From Campylorhamphus procurvoides (lineage: Eukaryota; Chordata; Aves; Passeriformes; Dendrocolaptidae): 64,000 bases of DNA. Location: positions 241 through 64,240 of the forward strand of contig WBMV01003100.1 in the NCBI GenBank assembly GCA_013396655.1, given 5' to 3'. The position numbers were made by a program, and so were the translations under genes. The notes below the pieces were generated by a model. It was not told where the DNA came from and ran no database searches. It saw nothing but the letters and a program-made list of their open reading frames with translations. Shown one piece after another: positions 44,361-57,389 of the stretch (positions within the stretch are counted from its first letter, which is position 1; every line of letters starts with the position of its first letter).

Positions 44361-47249
44361 AATCTGTTCATTTTAAGTTAAAACAACTGCACAAAAGATG
44401 TATGTGGCAGGGCTGGACACATGCCCATCAGTGCGCACGAAGTAATGTCCTTGGATTAACATGGATCTGGCTCAGTTCCAGCAACTGGTGACAGAAGCTG
44501 TCTTTGAGAGGAGAGGCCTCAGAAATATTTAGGGGAAAAGTAATGCTGAGAAGGTAGAAGAAACAGCAGGTGAAGCTGATGTGATACTGCAGCAGGAGTG
44601 CAAAAGGCCAGTGCTTCATGATGGCAAAGTTGTACAAGCTCCCTCTCTTTCTTTACTCACTTCCCCTCAGTCCACACACGGAGTTGCCCTTTTGGAGCAG
44701 TGTCCACACAGCCTCACCAGGCTGAGTTACAGACACTGGGGCCTACAGCAAAACCCAAGTGCTTCAGCCTTCCCCCATCCCAACCACCAGCAAAATTCCT
44801 GCCCCATCCCCATCCTCTCAGCAGCACAGGACCCTGCAGAAACACACACCACATCCTGTGACCTGCAGCACCACATTCCTCCTCACTAATTAGGATGCTG
44901 TGATTCCATTTAAACTTTATTTTAGGAAATGAGCAGTTAAGCTCACAGGTGCAAAGGGAACACGACACAACTGCTTCCTTTTGGGATACTGAGACAACTG
45001 TAAGATTGTATGAGGAGTCTGTAGCTCAGACATGTCCCAGAGAAAGCCCTGCTTCTCCCAGAGACTAGGGATTCCCACCACAGAGAGTGCTCTCCCTCCT
45101 AACAGGAAACCTGCACTACAGCAGACCGTGCACATAAGGATCCACTACTCCCTCACACACAGCACCTGTGAGATGCTTCGGAGCCACCCATCTGTCACAG
45201 CTCCTCACGGACTCTCTGCTTGCATCTACACAGAAATTTCAGCTGGACAGGTTAAAAACTGATTTCTAGTAATTTAGTGCCCCACTAACTCGTGCTGTGG
45301 TAGGAGTAGAACTGGTTCAGGACACTACAGAACTTGTCTGTCCTCAAACTTATGTGACACAAATCAATTTGAGATCCTTCTGGTTGGTTGACCAAATTGC
45401 TGTCACTTGTAACTCAGCACGTGGCGTGGCTGGGGACACAGAAGACATAGAGAACAGCAGGGAATACCTATTTCCAATATTTAAAAGCAACAGCAGGCTC
45501 ATCCACAAGGGATGCTGACATCCTTGCTTTGCCAGTACCTTCAAATGCCTCAAACATTATGGAATTTTCTTTAGATTCACGAAAGATTTCCCTGTGCCTT
45601 GCTATTCTGTAACTGAAGCAAAGCCCTGTAATGCATGGAAGCCAAGTCACAAAGCTGACAGAGAAGTCTGCCCTGACCAGCAGGCAAACGAGGCCATAAT
45701 TAACACTGCTGGCTGCAGCTCCAACCCCATTCCAATGCCACTTCTCCAGGTTGTTCCCAGGCCCAGCCTTGAGGGGGTCACTGCAATCAGCCCTGGCTCT
45801 GCCCCAGCTCACCTGTGTCTGTTCCACCATAGTCATCTGCTCCTGGGACTTCACCCCTCTAATGCCAGGGGCTCCTCCAGCAGCATCCCTTTGATCTCCA
45901 CCCCTGGAATAACACCTAAGGACAGGTTTCCTGCTTCAATGAAATCATGTGGAGAGCACAACTGATACATGAGGGATGATGAGAACCACTCCAATTATCA
46001 GCAGTAGAGGCAAAGACAGGGCATCTTTCACTTGCTGCTGGCATTTTTTGCCTTTAAGGGAAGGTACATCCTGGAAATCCCTTACCACTTCCATGACCTC
46101 ATGAACAGCAGCATAGTTAATCCTTGTCTTCTAATAAGCTCCCTGCACTGAATGGCTGCCCACTTGATCCCCACTGATACTTGTCTCCTCAACGTAGTTT
46201 AATACCCGCACAGATTTGGCTGCTTCTTCCAAAGCCATTTCCTTGCTGCAGCACATGACAGTCACACCAGAGATTACACAAAACCTTGGTGTGCTCCTCT
46301 AATCAGCTGGTGGCATCTGAGCAGAAATCTCTTCTAATGATGTACGCTAAGCTGATCAAAAAAACAACGAAGCAAACAGGCCAAGGGAGTTGTTTATGTG
46401 GAACTAAGATTAAAAAACAATTAGAAATCATAAAGCAGCAAGTAGCCTCTGCTACACAGGGGGAGGTCAGGGAAGTGAAGTGGAGCATACGTGCTCAGCA
46501 AATTGAAGAAACTATAAAGCAAAAAATAATGGTGTCCAGCCAAGGATGCAAATTCATGTTCAGAGTACCACACACATACATAAAGGTTCTATGATGATAA
46601 TCTAAGACACAGTTTTGTGCTAAACCTGCATTACCAAGGTTCCAAATGCCAGTTGGGGGCCTGTCACTCCTCACTCCAAAGGCAGTTGAATTTAATCAAA
46701 CTGTACATGCAACTTAAAAATCTTTCAGAAACTTTTGTGGGTAGGAGATGCTAAAACCAGAATCTACTCTATGCGTAAAAAATTCAGGCCTCTGCCAGAA
46801 GACCTTGTGGGTGGTTTATTTGTTTATCTTGAAGTTCTGTTCTAGTCAGAAATCCACTGTCCATGATAAACACCACAGTTTAGTGGTTTATTGTAGGCCA
46901 CAGACTCCACCACAATAGCTTAGTTCACAGAGAGTTTTTAAGGAATGGGGGGGGACGAGAGGGGATGGGGGAGCTCTAAATATTCAACATGTAATCAAAG
47001 CCTCACTTTGTTTAAAAATGTTGGTGTCATGTGACCCTGTGGATTTTTCTGTATACAAAAGCTTGGGTTTGGGAAGACTTTGAAGCAAATTATTTCACCC
47101 ATCAGGAAGAATCTCTAAGAACCAAATGAGGAGTCCCAGTTCTTCACCCTCCCCAGGCTCCCCCCATACACCCAACACAAACAGGTTCTCCTGCAGACCC
47201 CAGGAAAAGCATTGACTAAGTTTGGTTACTACAGCACAGAGAGTTCAGA

Positions 47250-47480
47250 GTATCGTAGAATCATGGAATGGTTTGGGTTGAAAGGGACCTTACAACTTAT
47301 CCCACCCCCTGCTATGGGCAGGGACACCTCCCACCAGCCCAGGGTGCTCCAAGCCCCGTCCAACCTGGCCTTGGACACTTCCAGGGATGGGGCAGCCACA
47401 GCTTCTCTGAGCAACCTGTGCCAGGGCCTCCCAACCCTCACAGGGAAGGCTTGTTTCCCAATATCCTCACGGAATTGAGG
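47250..47480 (-). mobile_element. CR1 LINE 3' fragment (sense to NFAT5)
   Basis: 'tagaatcatggaatggtttg', 'ctatgggcagggacacctcc', 'cttggacacttccagggatg', 'cctcccaaccctcacaggga'. Same subfamily as the plus-strand copy at 48540. Confidence 0.94.
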
Positions 47481-47999
47481 ATACACTTCAGAAAATTCAG
47501 GCCACCCTCAAGTCCAACATGCATTAGAGCCACTAGAGAAAATCCACATCTCCCAGAGGTGACTGCTCTTGCTTCCTCAAGGCTAAGAAGAAGTAACCTC
47601 AGAATCCACCAGAACAAATCTTGCAATGAAAATACAACAGCTAGTGCCTTCTAGCCTTCAAGTGAGCAGACAAACCATTCCTACAGCTCCTTTGGGATAA
47701 CACACCTGTACCGTTATCAGGTGAAAGGAGTTTGCCCCGAGCCTGTGGAACACTCAGGGACTGCTGCCCTGAGATGGCACCACCGTAATGGGCTGGCACA
47801 GGGAATGCGCAGATAGGAGCCAAAGCAGGATAACAAGGATTCAGTAAGAAGCTCAACAGAGGAAGCTCTGAGAGTCTGAGAAAGGCAGCTATGAGAGACA
47901 GAGAGCCCAGTGCATAAACCAGAACAGAAACAGACTCAGACAGGCACAGCCCAGACGGATCAGTGACCACTAAAGCACTTCCTACTCCAGTGCGGCGAG

Positions 48000-48055
48000 A
48001 TTGTTGTTGTTGTTGGGGTTTGGGCTTTTTCCTGTTTTTTTGTTTGGTTGGCTTT
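48000..48055. repeat. GTT/T-rich low-complexity tract
   Basis: 'attgttgttgttgttggggt' then a T-rich stretch. Simple sequence. Confidence 0.75.
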
Positions 48056-48449
48056 TCTGAGTACTCCATAGGAGATTGAAACTCACTTGCAGAAGTGAGA
48101 ACCACCCACACCAACTGCAGGCCACAGCAGCTCTGCTTAAGGGACAGCAGAGATTTTATATTATAAGGTTACAAACAAAGATTTGGAAGAAGGAAAAAAC
48201 ACATAATAAAGAGGAACTCGGCTTTTGTTCTATATCTGTCAAAAGAGGATTTAGGGCATATTACAGACTATCATAGCTCCTGTATTTTCTAACATCTTTG
48301 TAACTTCACTAGACCTACCATCATGTGTTTGGCAGCAGAGAAAAGGAGGCAAACAGCCCTGAAAACAGGGATTTCACATGGAGCAAAATGGGAAGACCCT
48401 GCTTGAGCATACATGGAATAGATAAAATACAGTGACTGTTCAAAGGATC

Positions 48450-48535
48450 ACAGAATCACTAAGGCTGGGAAAGACATTTAAGATCATCTAGACAAACTGT
48501 TAACCCAGCACTTCCAACTCCCACTAAACACGAAG
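48450..48535 (-). mobile_element. CR1 3' fragment, second subfamily
   Basis: 'atcacagaatcactaaggct', 'gggaaagacatttaagatca', 'ttaacccagcacttccaact'. It belongs to the 'ggttggaaaagacct' type and lies back to back with the next element. Confidence 0.82.
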
Positions 48536-48539
48536 GATA

Positions 48540-48775
48540 TAGATTTAGATGGGATAGTGGGAAGAAATTTTTCCCTGTGAGGGTGATGAAGCCCTGGCAC
48601 AAGTTCCCAGAGCAGCTGTGGCTGCCCCATCCCTGGAAGTGTCCAAGGCCAGGTTGGACAGGACTTGGAGCAACCTGGGATAGTGGGAGGTGTCCCTGCC
48701 CGAGGCAGGGAGGTGGAACAAGATGAGCTTTCAGGTCCCTTCCAACCCAAACCACTCTGGGATTCTGTGATGCTC
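48540..48775 (+). mobile_element. CR1 LINE 3' fragment (antisense to NFAT5)
   Basis: 'agatgggatagtgggaagaa', 'ccctggaagtgtccaaggcc', 'caacccaaaccactctggga', ending 'ttctgtgat'. Well preserved. Confidence 0.94.
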
Positions 48776-49816
48776 CTTGTGGAACTGCATGGCAAAAGCC
48801 AGAGCAAGGAGCAACACACACAAAGTGAGGCTGAGCAAGACAGCAGACACTACTTAACAGTCTTGATGCAGACACCCTAAAATGTTTTACGGAGTTACTG
48901 GTCTGATCACACTGTTATTTGCAAGAGTAGAAGTTGAGCCACAGTAAGAGCATAACTCCAGAGGCTCCCAGTCCAATCTATCTACCCAGTGCCCAATCCT
49001 CCTGGTAACACCAAAACATTGCTTTCGTTTCATAATTTTGAGTCTATCTCAGAATATGATTAAACACAGGACTCAGTTCAAATTGAGCATGCAACCTAAA
49101 ATACATATTCTGTTCCTGGAGACATTTACGTGTTCTGCCTATCTGCCTAACACTGCCCATGGTTTTCCACACAGCTCCCAGGTGGAGGTCTGTCACCAAA
49201 GCCTTGCCATGCTTTCCTGACAGAGGGAACAAAGTAGAGAGCACTGTTCCCTCTCCCTGCCAGGCCATCCCCAGCGTATCTGCTGATGGTGGAGCAGTCA
49301 AAGACTAGAAGCAAGTCTTCCCGCCGGCGCTCCTGTTATTGTCAGCCCTGGCAGGGCTAGATTGCTGCTACAGCAACAGTGGCAGCTTTTCAAAGGAACT
49401 GCAATGTACACAAGGATGTTTTACACAGCCAAACAGAAAATCTTCCTTCCAGTTCCCCCTGGCTTCAGACAAAAGCAGCAACCCCTAAACCAACAGGCTT
49501 CACGCACACATAGGGAAAGGCAGATGCCACGGTGCTGCCTGTGCTGGAAAACTGCAGGATTACAGAGCTCATGTTGGTGCAGCTCCACGCTCAGGAATCA
49601 GCAGAGGATCTGAGCACTCCATGTTGATGACGTAGCACTGGGAACTAAAATCCAAACCTTGCCTGCAAGGGCTGCTACTCCCTGAAATGCACATGATAAT
49701 ATGCTAGCAAAGGAGAGAGGAGTTTGCTGAGAGAGACACTTCTGTTTTAGAGAATGATGACCAGTAATATATTATTAATGACTGAAGTCATTAAAATTTG
49801 ATCACAGCGGTAATAT

Positions 49817-49965
49817 CATAGAATCATGGAAAGGTTTGGGTTGAAAGTGCCCTGAAAGCTCATCTCATTCCACCCCTCTGCCATGGCCAGGGACACCTTC
49901 CACTATACGAGGTTGCTCCAAGCCCTGTCCAACATGGCCTTGGACAGTTCCACAGTACCATTATT
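49817..49965 (-). mobile_element. CR1 LINE 3' fragment (sense to NFAT5)
   Basis: 'catagaatcatggaaaggtt', 'ctgccatggccagggacacc', 'ccaacatggccttggacagt'. About 150 bases. Confidence 0.92.
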
Positions 49966-50567
49966 TCTCGTACCTCAAAATAAAAATGAAAGCTAAAAAT
50001 TGTTTCTCACGTTGTTTTGAAGAATAAGTATACTACTAAAAATGCCAGCATTAAAAAGGCAATTTTAGAAACAATTCTTAACTGAACAAGAACCAGCTCC
50101 TGCAGTATTCCACCAACCTTCAGAAAAGATGCTAATCTCAATATTCAGGATTCTGCACAGCAGGGTAGGGTTGAGAAATTAATCCTTTTAAAGTTGAATT
50201 TCAACAACTGACAGAGGCATGTGTTAGCTGAGTTCTATTTATGGCATTCTTCCAAATGTCAAATAAAGCTTTCCTGGCTGCGTTTCAGTCATCCCCATTC
50301 ACAGCTCAAAGAGGACTTTTATAGATGTAGACAGGCAGCATAAATCCTGGGTCTTGCTTGCATCCAATTTTACACATATCAGAAAGAGAGAACAACATTA
50401 TTTAGGAATTGTCACTTCAAGGAAGACCAGTAATGACTTAGTGAAATGTCTGTCCTACACAGTTGTATACTCCAGACAAAAACCCAAGAACTCAAAAATA
50501 CTCCTACAATACCACCGTGGACAAGACAGCACAACTAAGGGCTGACAGACCTGCAGGTACGTGAACA

Positions 50568-50710
50568 GAGAATCATGGAATCAGAGAACTGTTTGGGTTG
50601 TAAGGGACCTTAAAAACTCATACCATTCCACCCCCTGCCATAGGCAGAGACAACTTCCACTAATCCAGGTTGCCCCAAGTCCCGTCCAACCTGGCCTTGA
50701 AATGTTCAGA
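50568..50710 (-). mobile_element. CR1 LINE 3' fragment (sense to NFAT5)
   Basis: 'agaatcatggaatcagagaa', 'gggttgtaagggacctta', 'cccaagtcccgtccaacctg'. About 140 bases. Confidence 0.9.
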
Positions 50711-52231
50711 GAAACCCAAACACTGTGCGATCAAAGAATATCAATAATAGCTCTTTATCAACCCCTTTAAAACACTGGTGGTGTTTCAAAAACCAAAGTT
50801 CACCAGAAACAGAGGTAGTCAGGCAGTTCCTTAGGAATACATGGACACACGCCACGGAATTCAGGGACACACACAGAATCAACCTGACCTGCAATTTACT
50901 GTTGTCTCAGAACAACATTTCTCAGCCTTTTCAGGTCTGCACCATTTTTTCTAATGGGGTTGGTTTTATCATCTCTTATATTTGCTGTGGAACAAGAAAT
51001 GCAACAACAGCAATGAAAAATACAGGCACTTCTTTCTTTTGAGACTGTACCTCAACCTCAAAATTTATTTTTTATGTGAAAATTTATTTATTGATGTGAA
51101 AAATAGAAGGTATTCTGAGAGATTTCCAACACTTTGCAGCCATCTCTTGGGTTCAGTTTTTCATTACAAACCAGAGTGTATAGGCTGTGCTCATGAGACC
51201 TGAGCTGTCCTAATAACTCCTAACAGGACATCTGGAGCCCACAAACCACCCCTGCACCTCCCTCCCTTTACTCCCGTTAGTCAGACACTGCCATTAAATG
51301 GAATTTTCTTTCATCATCACCAAAACCAAGAAACAGTTATGCTTCCTACCATGGCTTTGCTTTCTACTTCTAACTCAACTGTGTTTGATGATAAACATTG
51401 TTTTTGAAAACAAAGATGATGTTTAACAAATACCACTCCTTGGCACAGTTAAACAGAGCTCTGGTGAAAGCCTGACATCTCTAACATGCTTCCAACAGAC
51501 CAACTGAGCAGAGGTATGAGGGGCATGCTCACATAACCTGTAGGGTTACTACTGCACCTGGAAGGGATTCCTCAGGGAAATAAACATGCAAGTTGTTTGT
51601 AAAAGCAGATTTTCAAAGCATTAAGCAAGTTCTTCTCTAAATACATATGGCTCTTGGGAGACAAGTGGGAACTTAAGACAGGCATTTAACGGCAAAATGT
51701 GGAGAAAAGATTCCCTGTTGCACTACAGAGCTAAAATCCCAATGGAATCAGGAGACAGCAACGAAGCAATCAGTGGTGGAACTGCTCTGGAACTGTCAAG
51801 TTCCTAAAACTTAAGGATAATTGTAGCAAGCCAAACCAAATATGGATTAACCCACCTCTTTTCTCTGATAGCAGCAAACTACAGGCAAAAGTTTACAAGC
51901 ACCAGGAAGTGTAGAAGAGTATTTCTCTTATAACAGCTTCCAAATGGCGACAGTCAGCTACTGACTCACTCCCTGATTTATGGGGGCCTACAGAATCCCA
52001 GCTCAGGAGCACTGGTCTTCCTAAAGGAATTCTTTTGCTATCATGTTAATGTATGAAAATACCTGCATGAGGAGGAGCACCCAAATGTGCTCCAAACACC
52101 ATAATCCTTCCCTGCTACCACACCTCCAAAAGCACAGTTTTCACTTCAGTAGCAGCAAATAACTGCAAAGCTACAATCTCAGCAATGTATGATGACAAAA
52201 TTCTACTTTTTGACAACAGTAAACTACAGTG

Positions 52232-52378
52232 TAGAATCACAGAATTCTGGAATAGGTGTGGTGGGAAGAGACCTTAAAACTCATCTCATTCCACCCTCTT
52301 CCATAGGCAGAGGTGCCTTCCACTACATCAGGTTGCTCAAAGCTCTACCCAGCCTGGACTTCAACAGTTCCAGGGACA
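52232..52378 (-). mobile_element. CR1 LINE 3' fragment (sense to NFAT5)
   Basis: 'tagaatcacagaattctgga', 'aactcatctcattccaccct', 'tcaacagttccagggaca'. More diverged than its neighbours. Confidence 0.86.
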
Positions 52379-53169
52379 AAAAAAATCGGACAATGCACAG
52401 AGATTCTCTAACAGAAAAAGCTACAACTTTCATAGAACTACATGAAGTATCCAAAATGAGTAAAACTGATGACAAAAGAATCCAACTACTCCTAGAACCA
52501 AAGAAAAAGCTTATTTAATTCCTCTTAATTTCCTCTACTCCCACCCAGCTCACCAAGCTCCAGAAATGGATTCCCTTGCCAATTCCCAAGAAATCAGCCC
52601 CAGGAGGAATCCTGCTTTCCTGGACTCAGCAGAAGAGCACAGGCACAGCAAACACTACAGAAGGCACAATCTGAGGAGTGTTTCTCTCTGTGGCTAAGCC
52701 AGTTTATTAGTTCTACCTCATCTGCTCCCACCTCCAATTTAATCCCAGTGCTCCAGACCCCCTTTCCTGTTGTGACACACCACTCCTTGTGCAGCTGCAC
52801 AGTAACTAGATGAGGAAGTGGAACAGTGTGAGAAAATCCAATCAAATGGACAATATACCCATTCTAGATCAGCTTCCCAGTCCCATTCATGTCCCAACCA
52901 CAAACAACAATTGTGTTGGCACAATTCAGAGCACAATCCAGAGGTGAGAACAAACAGCGGGGAAGAGGGGCTGTTCAGGCAGCTCTGCCACTAGAATATT
53001 CAAATTACACCGTGGAAAGCTGTGATGTCACAATCCTCCCCCTATCCTCAGCACCACAATCATCTTGTAGCAACACATTTCACAGTTTTGTTTCTAAGCC
53101 AATAAACGAGTAAGATTCCAAGGAGAAAAGGACATTTACGAGGCTGACGCAGAATTTAAGGAACTTTGG

Positions 53170-53285
53170 TCAAATCCATTTTGTCAGAATGTCCCGGGGG
53201 CAGCTGGAAGAGCTGCAAGAAGTGGATGCATGAATCCATCCCTCACGGAACACTTAGCACAGTCCACCACAGCACCTTCTATCAG
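53170..53285 (-). other. Possible unassigned minus-strand exon in NFAT5 intron 1
   Basis: On the minus strand a good acceptor ('atcttgtttttcag') is followed by 33 open codons beginning LIEGAVVDCAKCSVRDGF and ending GTF-stop. No strong donor follows; the best is 'ttccgtgagg'. I do not recognise the peptide, and it could be chance. Confidence 0.15.
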
Positions 53286-56200
53286 CTGAAAAACAAGATA
53301 AAAATTCCTACAAAAAGAAGCCAAGTCTGATTTCTATTCCTAAAACCTGCTAGTACTACTCTGAAAGTTCAAAACTAACTACTTTTATACTGCATCTCTT
53401 CCATCCCTCTTCGATAATTCAGTCACCTTCTCACCAATGTTATCCCTGGGATCATGGGAAGAAAAAAGTTCTGGCTGAAAAAAGAAACTCCTTAAACCCA
53501 GCGTGTTGCATCCCATTTCCCAGCACCCACAAGTGGATTACAGTCAGTTCACATTTAAGCACTAAGGAAAACTGAGTTATATGGCATTTTAAGGGCAAAA
53601 CAGCTATTTATCAGACTACTAACATTCTTCTTGCCGCTTCCAAATTCCAGGAAGTCTCACAGTTTTACACTCAGCTGTGGAAAGCAAAATCAGGGGTGAT
53701 AAAAGAAAACTTCTGACGACACTTGCTGCAATGCAAAAATGCCATTTTATTAGTACACACACATTATTGTGTAATTCAAAATGAATGTGTTAGCTAAATT
53801 AATTGTACATTTAATCAGATTTGGTACCTGACATCTGATGAGCTGCTTTAATTACAGGTTTTCACCTCCGCCTGTTGCCAACAAAGAGCCAACTTTGCTC
53901 TATTTCAATGTTGCAGATGATACCCAACCACAGGACAACCAGCCTCAAGGTTTTAGGTTTTATGCTCCAGTGATTTTTCTACTACATTACTAATCTGTAT
54001 GCACATTTGGGTTGGTTTATTCCAAAAAGGACAGTGTGTTATGTAAAGACGGGTAAGAAACATACTACAGCCTAAATATTTTCTGCATGAGGTGGTACAT
54101 ACTTTTTTATGTCTCTGTGAACTTCTTATCAGGAGATGCCAGCCTTCTGCAATGGTTACAAAGCACTTTTTAATTGATTATACGTTATTTAATATCGATT
54201 ATACATTAAAGGCTGGTTCTGGTCTTTCACACGAGTCAGCTCCTTGGGAGCTGTGAGATGAGCTCCAGCAACAGGCCTTGGAATCCACACGTCCCTTTTC
54301 TTTCATTTTTAACAGCTACAACCAATATATAAAACATTTATAGATCCTGTTCCAGAGGCCTGCAAGTTAAGTACAGCTTCACTATCATTTTAAGCCAACA
54401 TAAGCTGCTGAAAGAACCAGTCCCACCCTTCCCCACAGCCAGTTTCTACATGTCCCTTCCTTGAGTCAGCATAAGCCATTCATGAAGACCCATGGCAAAC
54501 ACAAGATACTCGCCCAGTTAAATCTCAGCATTTCTCCTCCCCTCTTCCTTTGGGGAGGAATAAGAGAGAAGCTGAGTTAATTTTAACATGAACAGCTCCC
54601 CAGTGCAGCTCACTGTGGCCACGTCAGTGCTGGCGTGAGCGGAGCCACAAGGAAATGACGGGGGACACGACAGCTTGAACTGTGCACGTGGGAATTCACT
54701 CTGGCTGGAACTGCTCCTAGAACATCCACGAGGGTAAAAACTGGAAGATTAAATATTTAGATACTCAAAGAAAATATTCCCTGTCCCGAGCTATGCATAA
54801 ATGAAGAGAAATTGAATGAGTTATCAGCTCAGAGTTCAAATTAAGGACTCCCATTGCTGTTTCACTTGAGGTGTGGGAGCTTTTAGAATTTTGCTTAATG
54901 TTTTTAAGGCAATATGAAAACAAAAATCTTAACCAAGATGCTCGTGCAAGCCAAAACTTTTAACACATGGCACAGAGACAGGCCGATGACGTAACCCAGC
55001 CTGTACAGAGAACAGGACAAAATACACCATAAAAAACTGCACTACAAAAAACTTCATACACTGGGTTTTCAAACACAACCTTGCTTTTTTTAATCAGTGC
55101 ATACAGAGTCTGCCACTTTAACTACAATAAACTGAAGTCTCTATGTCAGAAACGCCAGTAACTTCCCAGACCACCCCAACCTCATCCCCTCTCATCATCT
55201 CTGTGTTCCCAAAACACCCCAAGACCATCCCCAGGGCCGGTATTGCCAACCACAACCATCCCCAGGGCACAAGAATCTGATCCAGAGGAAAAGAGACTGG
55301 CCCCAGTTCAACCTGGGGCTGGACTCAGCCCCCAGGCGCCCATACTGCCAAAAGCAGAGCAGTTATGAGAAACTACTCACTCTAACACACCCTCATCATA
55401 AATGCATAGTTGTGGTTCTCTCACTGTGTTCAGACCTTTCCCTTTATCTCATCAGTTGTACTCCTACCCTGAGCCAGAGCACTTGTCTGCGGGGGTGAAT
55501 TTATATGTATCTATCTAGGAAGAAAAAAGGCCCACTGCAGTTTGTTCTGATCAATTAGAGAACGACCAACAGCTTTTCCTAGATCCAGCTCCAATCCTAC
55601 CAATATACCTCACAATCACTCCACAATTAATTCTCAGAAAATGTATTCACTAGCTCAGAAGTCTAAATTGCTTTTCAAGTTATCATCTCCTTGATCTTTT
55701 ATTATGACAAAATACAAAAAGCAAACCTTGCTTTAACCTCTTTACAACCGTTCTCTGGTTTATACACCTCTGTCAGGGCTCCTCACTTGGATGAAGCGGC
55801 TCAGCACAGCCACCACATCCTTCCCTCGACCTCCTCCAGCTCTGAACCCATAGCCACACACTACAAGAAAAATACACACTTGATTAGTCAGTTTGAGACC
55901 CTTTTCCTACCTGAAACATTCAACCATTTCATGAAATAAAAAATAAATTTATAAAAAGAGAATTCACAGTAAGGCTGGGCAGTTTCAAAGTTCTGCTCAA
56001 TTCATGAGTCCTTGAAGAAATATCACGGCTTACAGGGAATGCTTTTACTTTCAGTGTGCTACAAATTAACAGGGCACACCTCCCAAATTTCCTATAGGAT
56101 AACTCTGATGGGGTTTATCACCTGTATTTTTAATTGAACTGCTCTGTTTCAAAATACATCTCCTATTGCCCTCACTAGGATTGAAACCAACTGCAATACA

Positions 56201-57023
56201 AGGTGTTGGGTAACTGAGAGCCTTGAACTGCTCTAGGAACATCCTAAAAAAAACTTACAAGGTAGTGGTGATAACTTTAAGATGCCTAAACAGTGAGACA
56301 ACTACTCTGAGCAGTTTGAGAGCTTCCAAGATGTGCTTTGATTCATTGGAGTCTTTTTTTCTTTTACCTTCACCTCTAACAACACACAGCTTGGAGCTAA
56401 TGACCACATTACAACTAGTTTTAAAAATCCTAAAGATATTTCATTTTCCCCATAACAACATTAAACTGATTTAAACTTTCACTTCAGGGTAATAAGAGAC
56501 TTTTCAATTTCTTCAGTTGCAGAGACCCAAAACTGCTTCCCCCACCAGCTGTACTGTGAGCAGATGTGTTCAAGAAACTACAAGTAAAGTAGTAGTAGGA
56601 ACCACTGGTACCACAAAGTACTATTAGTGACTTTCACGTCTTTTACATACGAGCAAATGAGTTAAAAACTCCCGTGGTACGTAACCTTTGTCCTGATGTA
56701 CTTATCCGTGTTCTCGTGCACTTGTCAGAGCTCAGATTCGGATTTGATGAAAGCAGATGTTAATTTAATTTACCCCTCCGGGCCCTCCATCCCCTGCGGC
56801 TCCGACAGCCCGCCGCCGATGCCGCCGAACCTTCGGTGCCCGCGGGGCTCGGGGACAACGCCGGGGATGCTCCGAGCCGCCCCCCCGGCCTCTGCGCCCC
56901 GTTTTACCCCACACCGGGGCGTCCCCCCGCGACCTCCCGAGCCTTGGGGCTGCCCCGAGCCCGGCTGCCGGCGGAGTTTGCCGAGCGGCTCCGGAGGGCC
57001 GGGCGGGCCGCGGCTCCCGTTAC

Positions 57024-57034
57024 CTGCCGCTCCT
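57024..57034 (-). other. NFAT5: Candidate 3' end of NFAT5 first exon (splice donor at gap edge)
   Basis: Minus strand reads AGGAGCGGCAG followed by gtaacggg, a good 5' splice site in the CpG island, directly against the assembly gap. Phase cannot be checked because the rest is N. It could be the NFAT5 first coding exon or an untranslated first exon. Confidence 0.4.
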
Positions 57035-57338
57035 NNNNNNNNNNNNNNNNNNNNNNNNNNNNNNNNNNNNNNNNNNNNNNNNNNNNNNNNNNNNNNNNNN
57101 NNNNNNNNNNNNNNNNNNNNNNNNNNNNNNNNNNNNNNNNNNNNNNNNNNNNNNNNNNNNNNNNNNNNNNNNNNNNNNNNNNNNNNNNNNNNNNNNNNNN
57201 NNNNNNNNNNNNNNNNNNNNNNNNNNNNNNNNNNNNNNNNNNNNNNNNNNNNNNNNNNNNNNNNNNNNNNNNNNNNNNNNNNNNNNNNNNNNNNNNNNNN
57301 NNNNNNNNNNNNNNNNNNNNNNNNNNNNNNNNNNNNNN
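57035..57338. other. Assembly gap (304 N)
   Basis: A run of N inside a CpG island with strong G-runs on the right side, typical of GC-rich sequence that reads poorly. The missing NFAT5 first exon probably lies here. Confidence 0.98.
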
Positions 57339-57389
57339 GGGGCACCCTGGTGAGGGGGCGGTGGGGGCGGACGGGACCCCCGGCCAGGA

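Larger units (their letters stand above)
40889..57023 (-). other. NFAT5: NFAT5 first intron (16 kb)
   Basis: From the candidate first-exon donor at 57024 to the v1 acceptor. It is rich in CR1 fragments (41308, 42590, 44165, 47250, 48450, 48540, 49817, 50568, 52232), with the stretch 53000-56700 free of them. I searched the minus strand for the NFAT5 N-terminal coding segment and did not find it here. No RNA gene recognised. Confidence 0.75.

Noticed and set aside
45468..45854. 128-codon minus-strand frame in intron 1
   Set aside because: No family recognised, no flanking splice pair chosen by phase, and about ten such frames are expected by chance.
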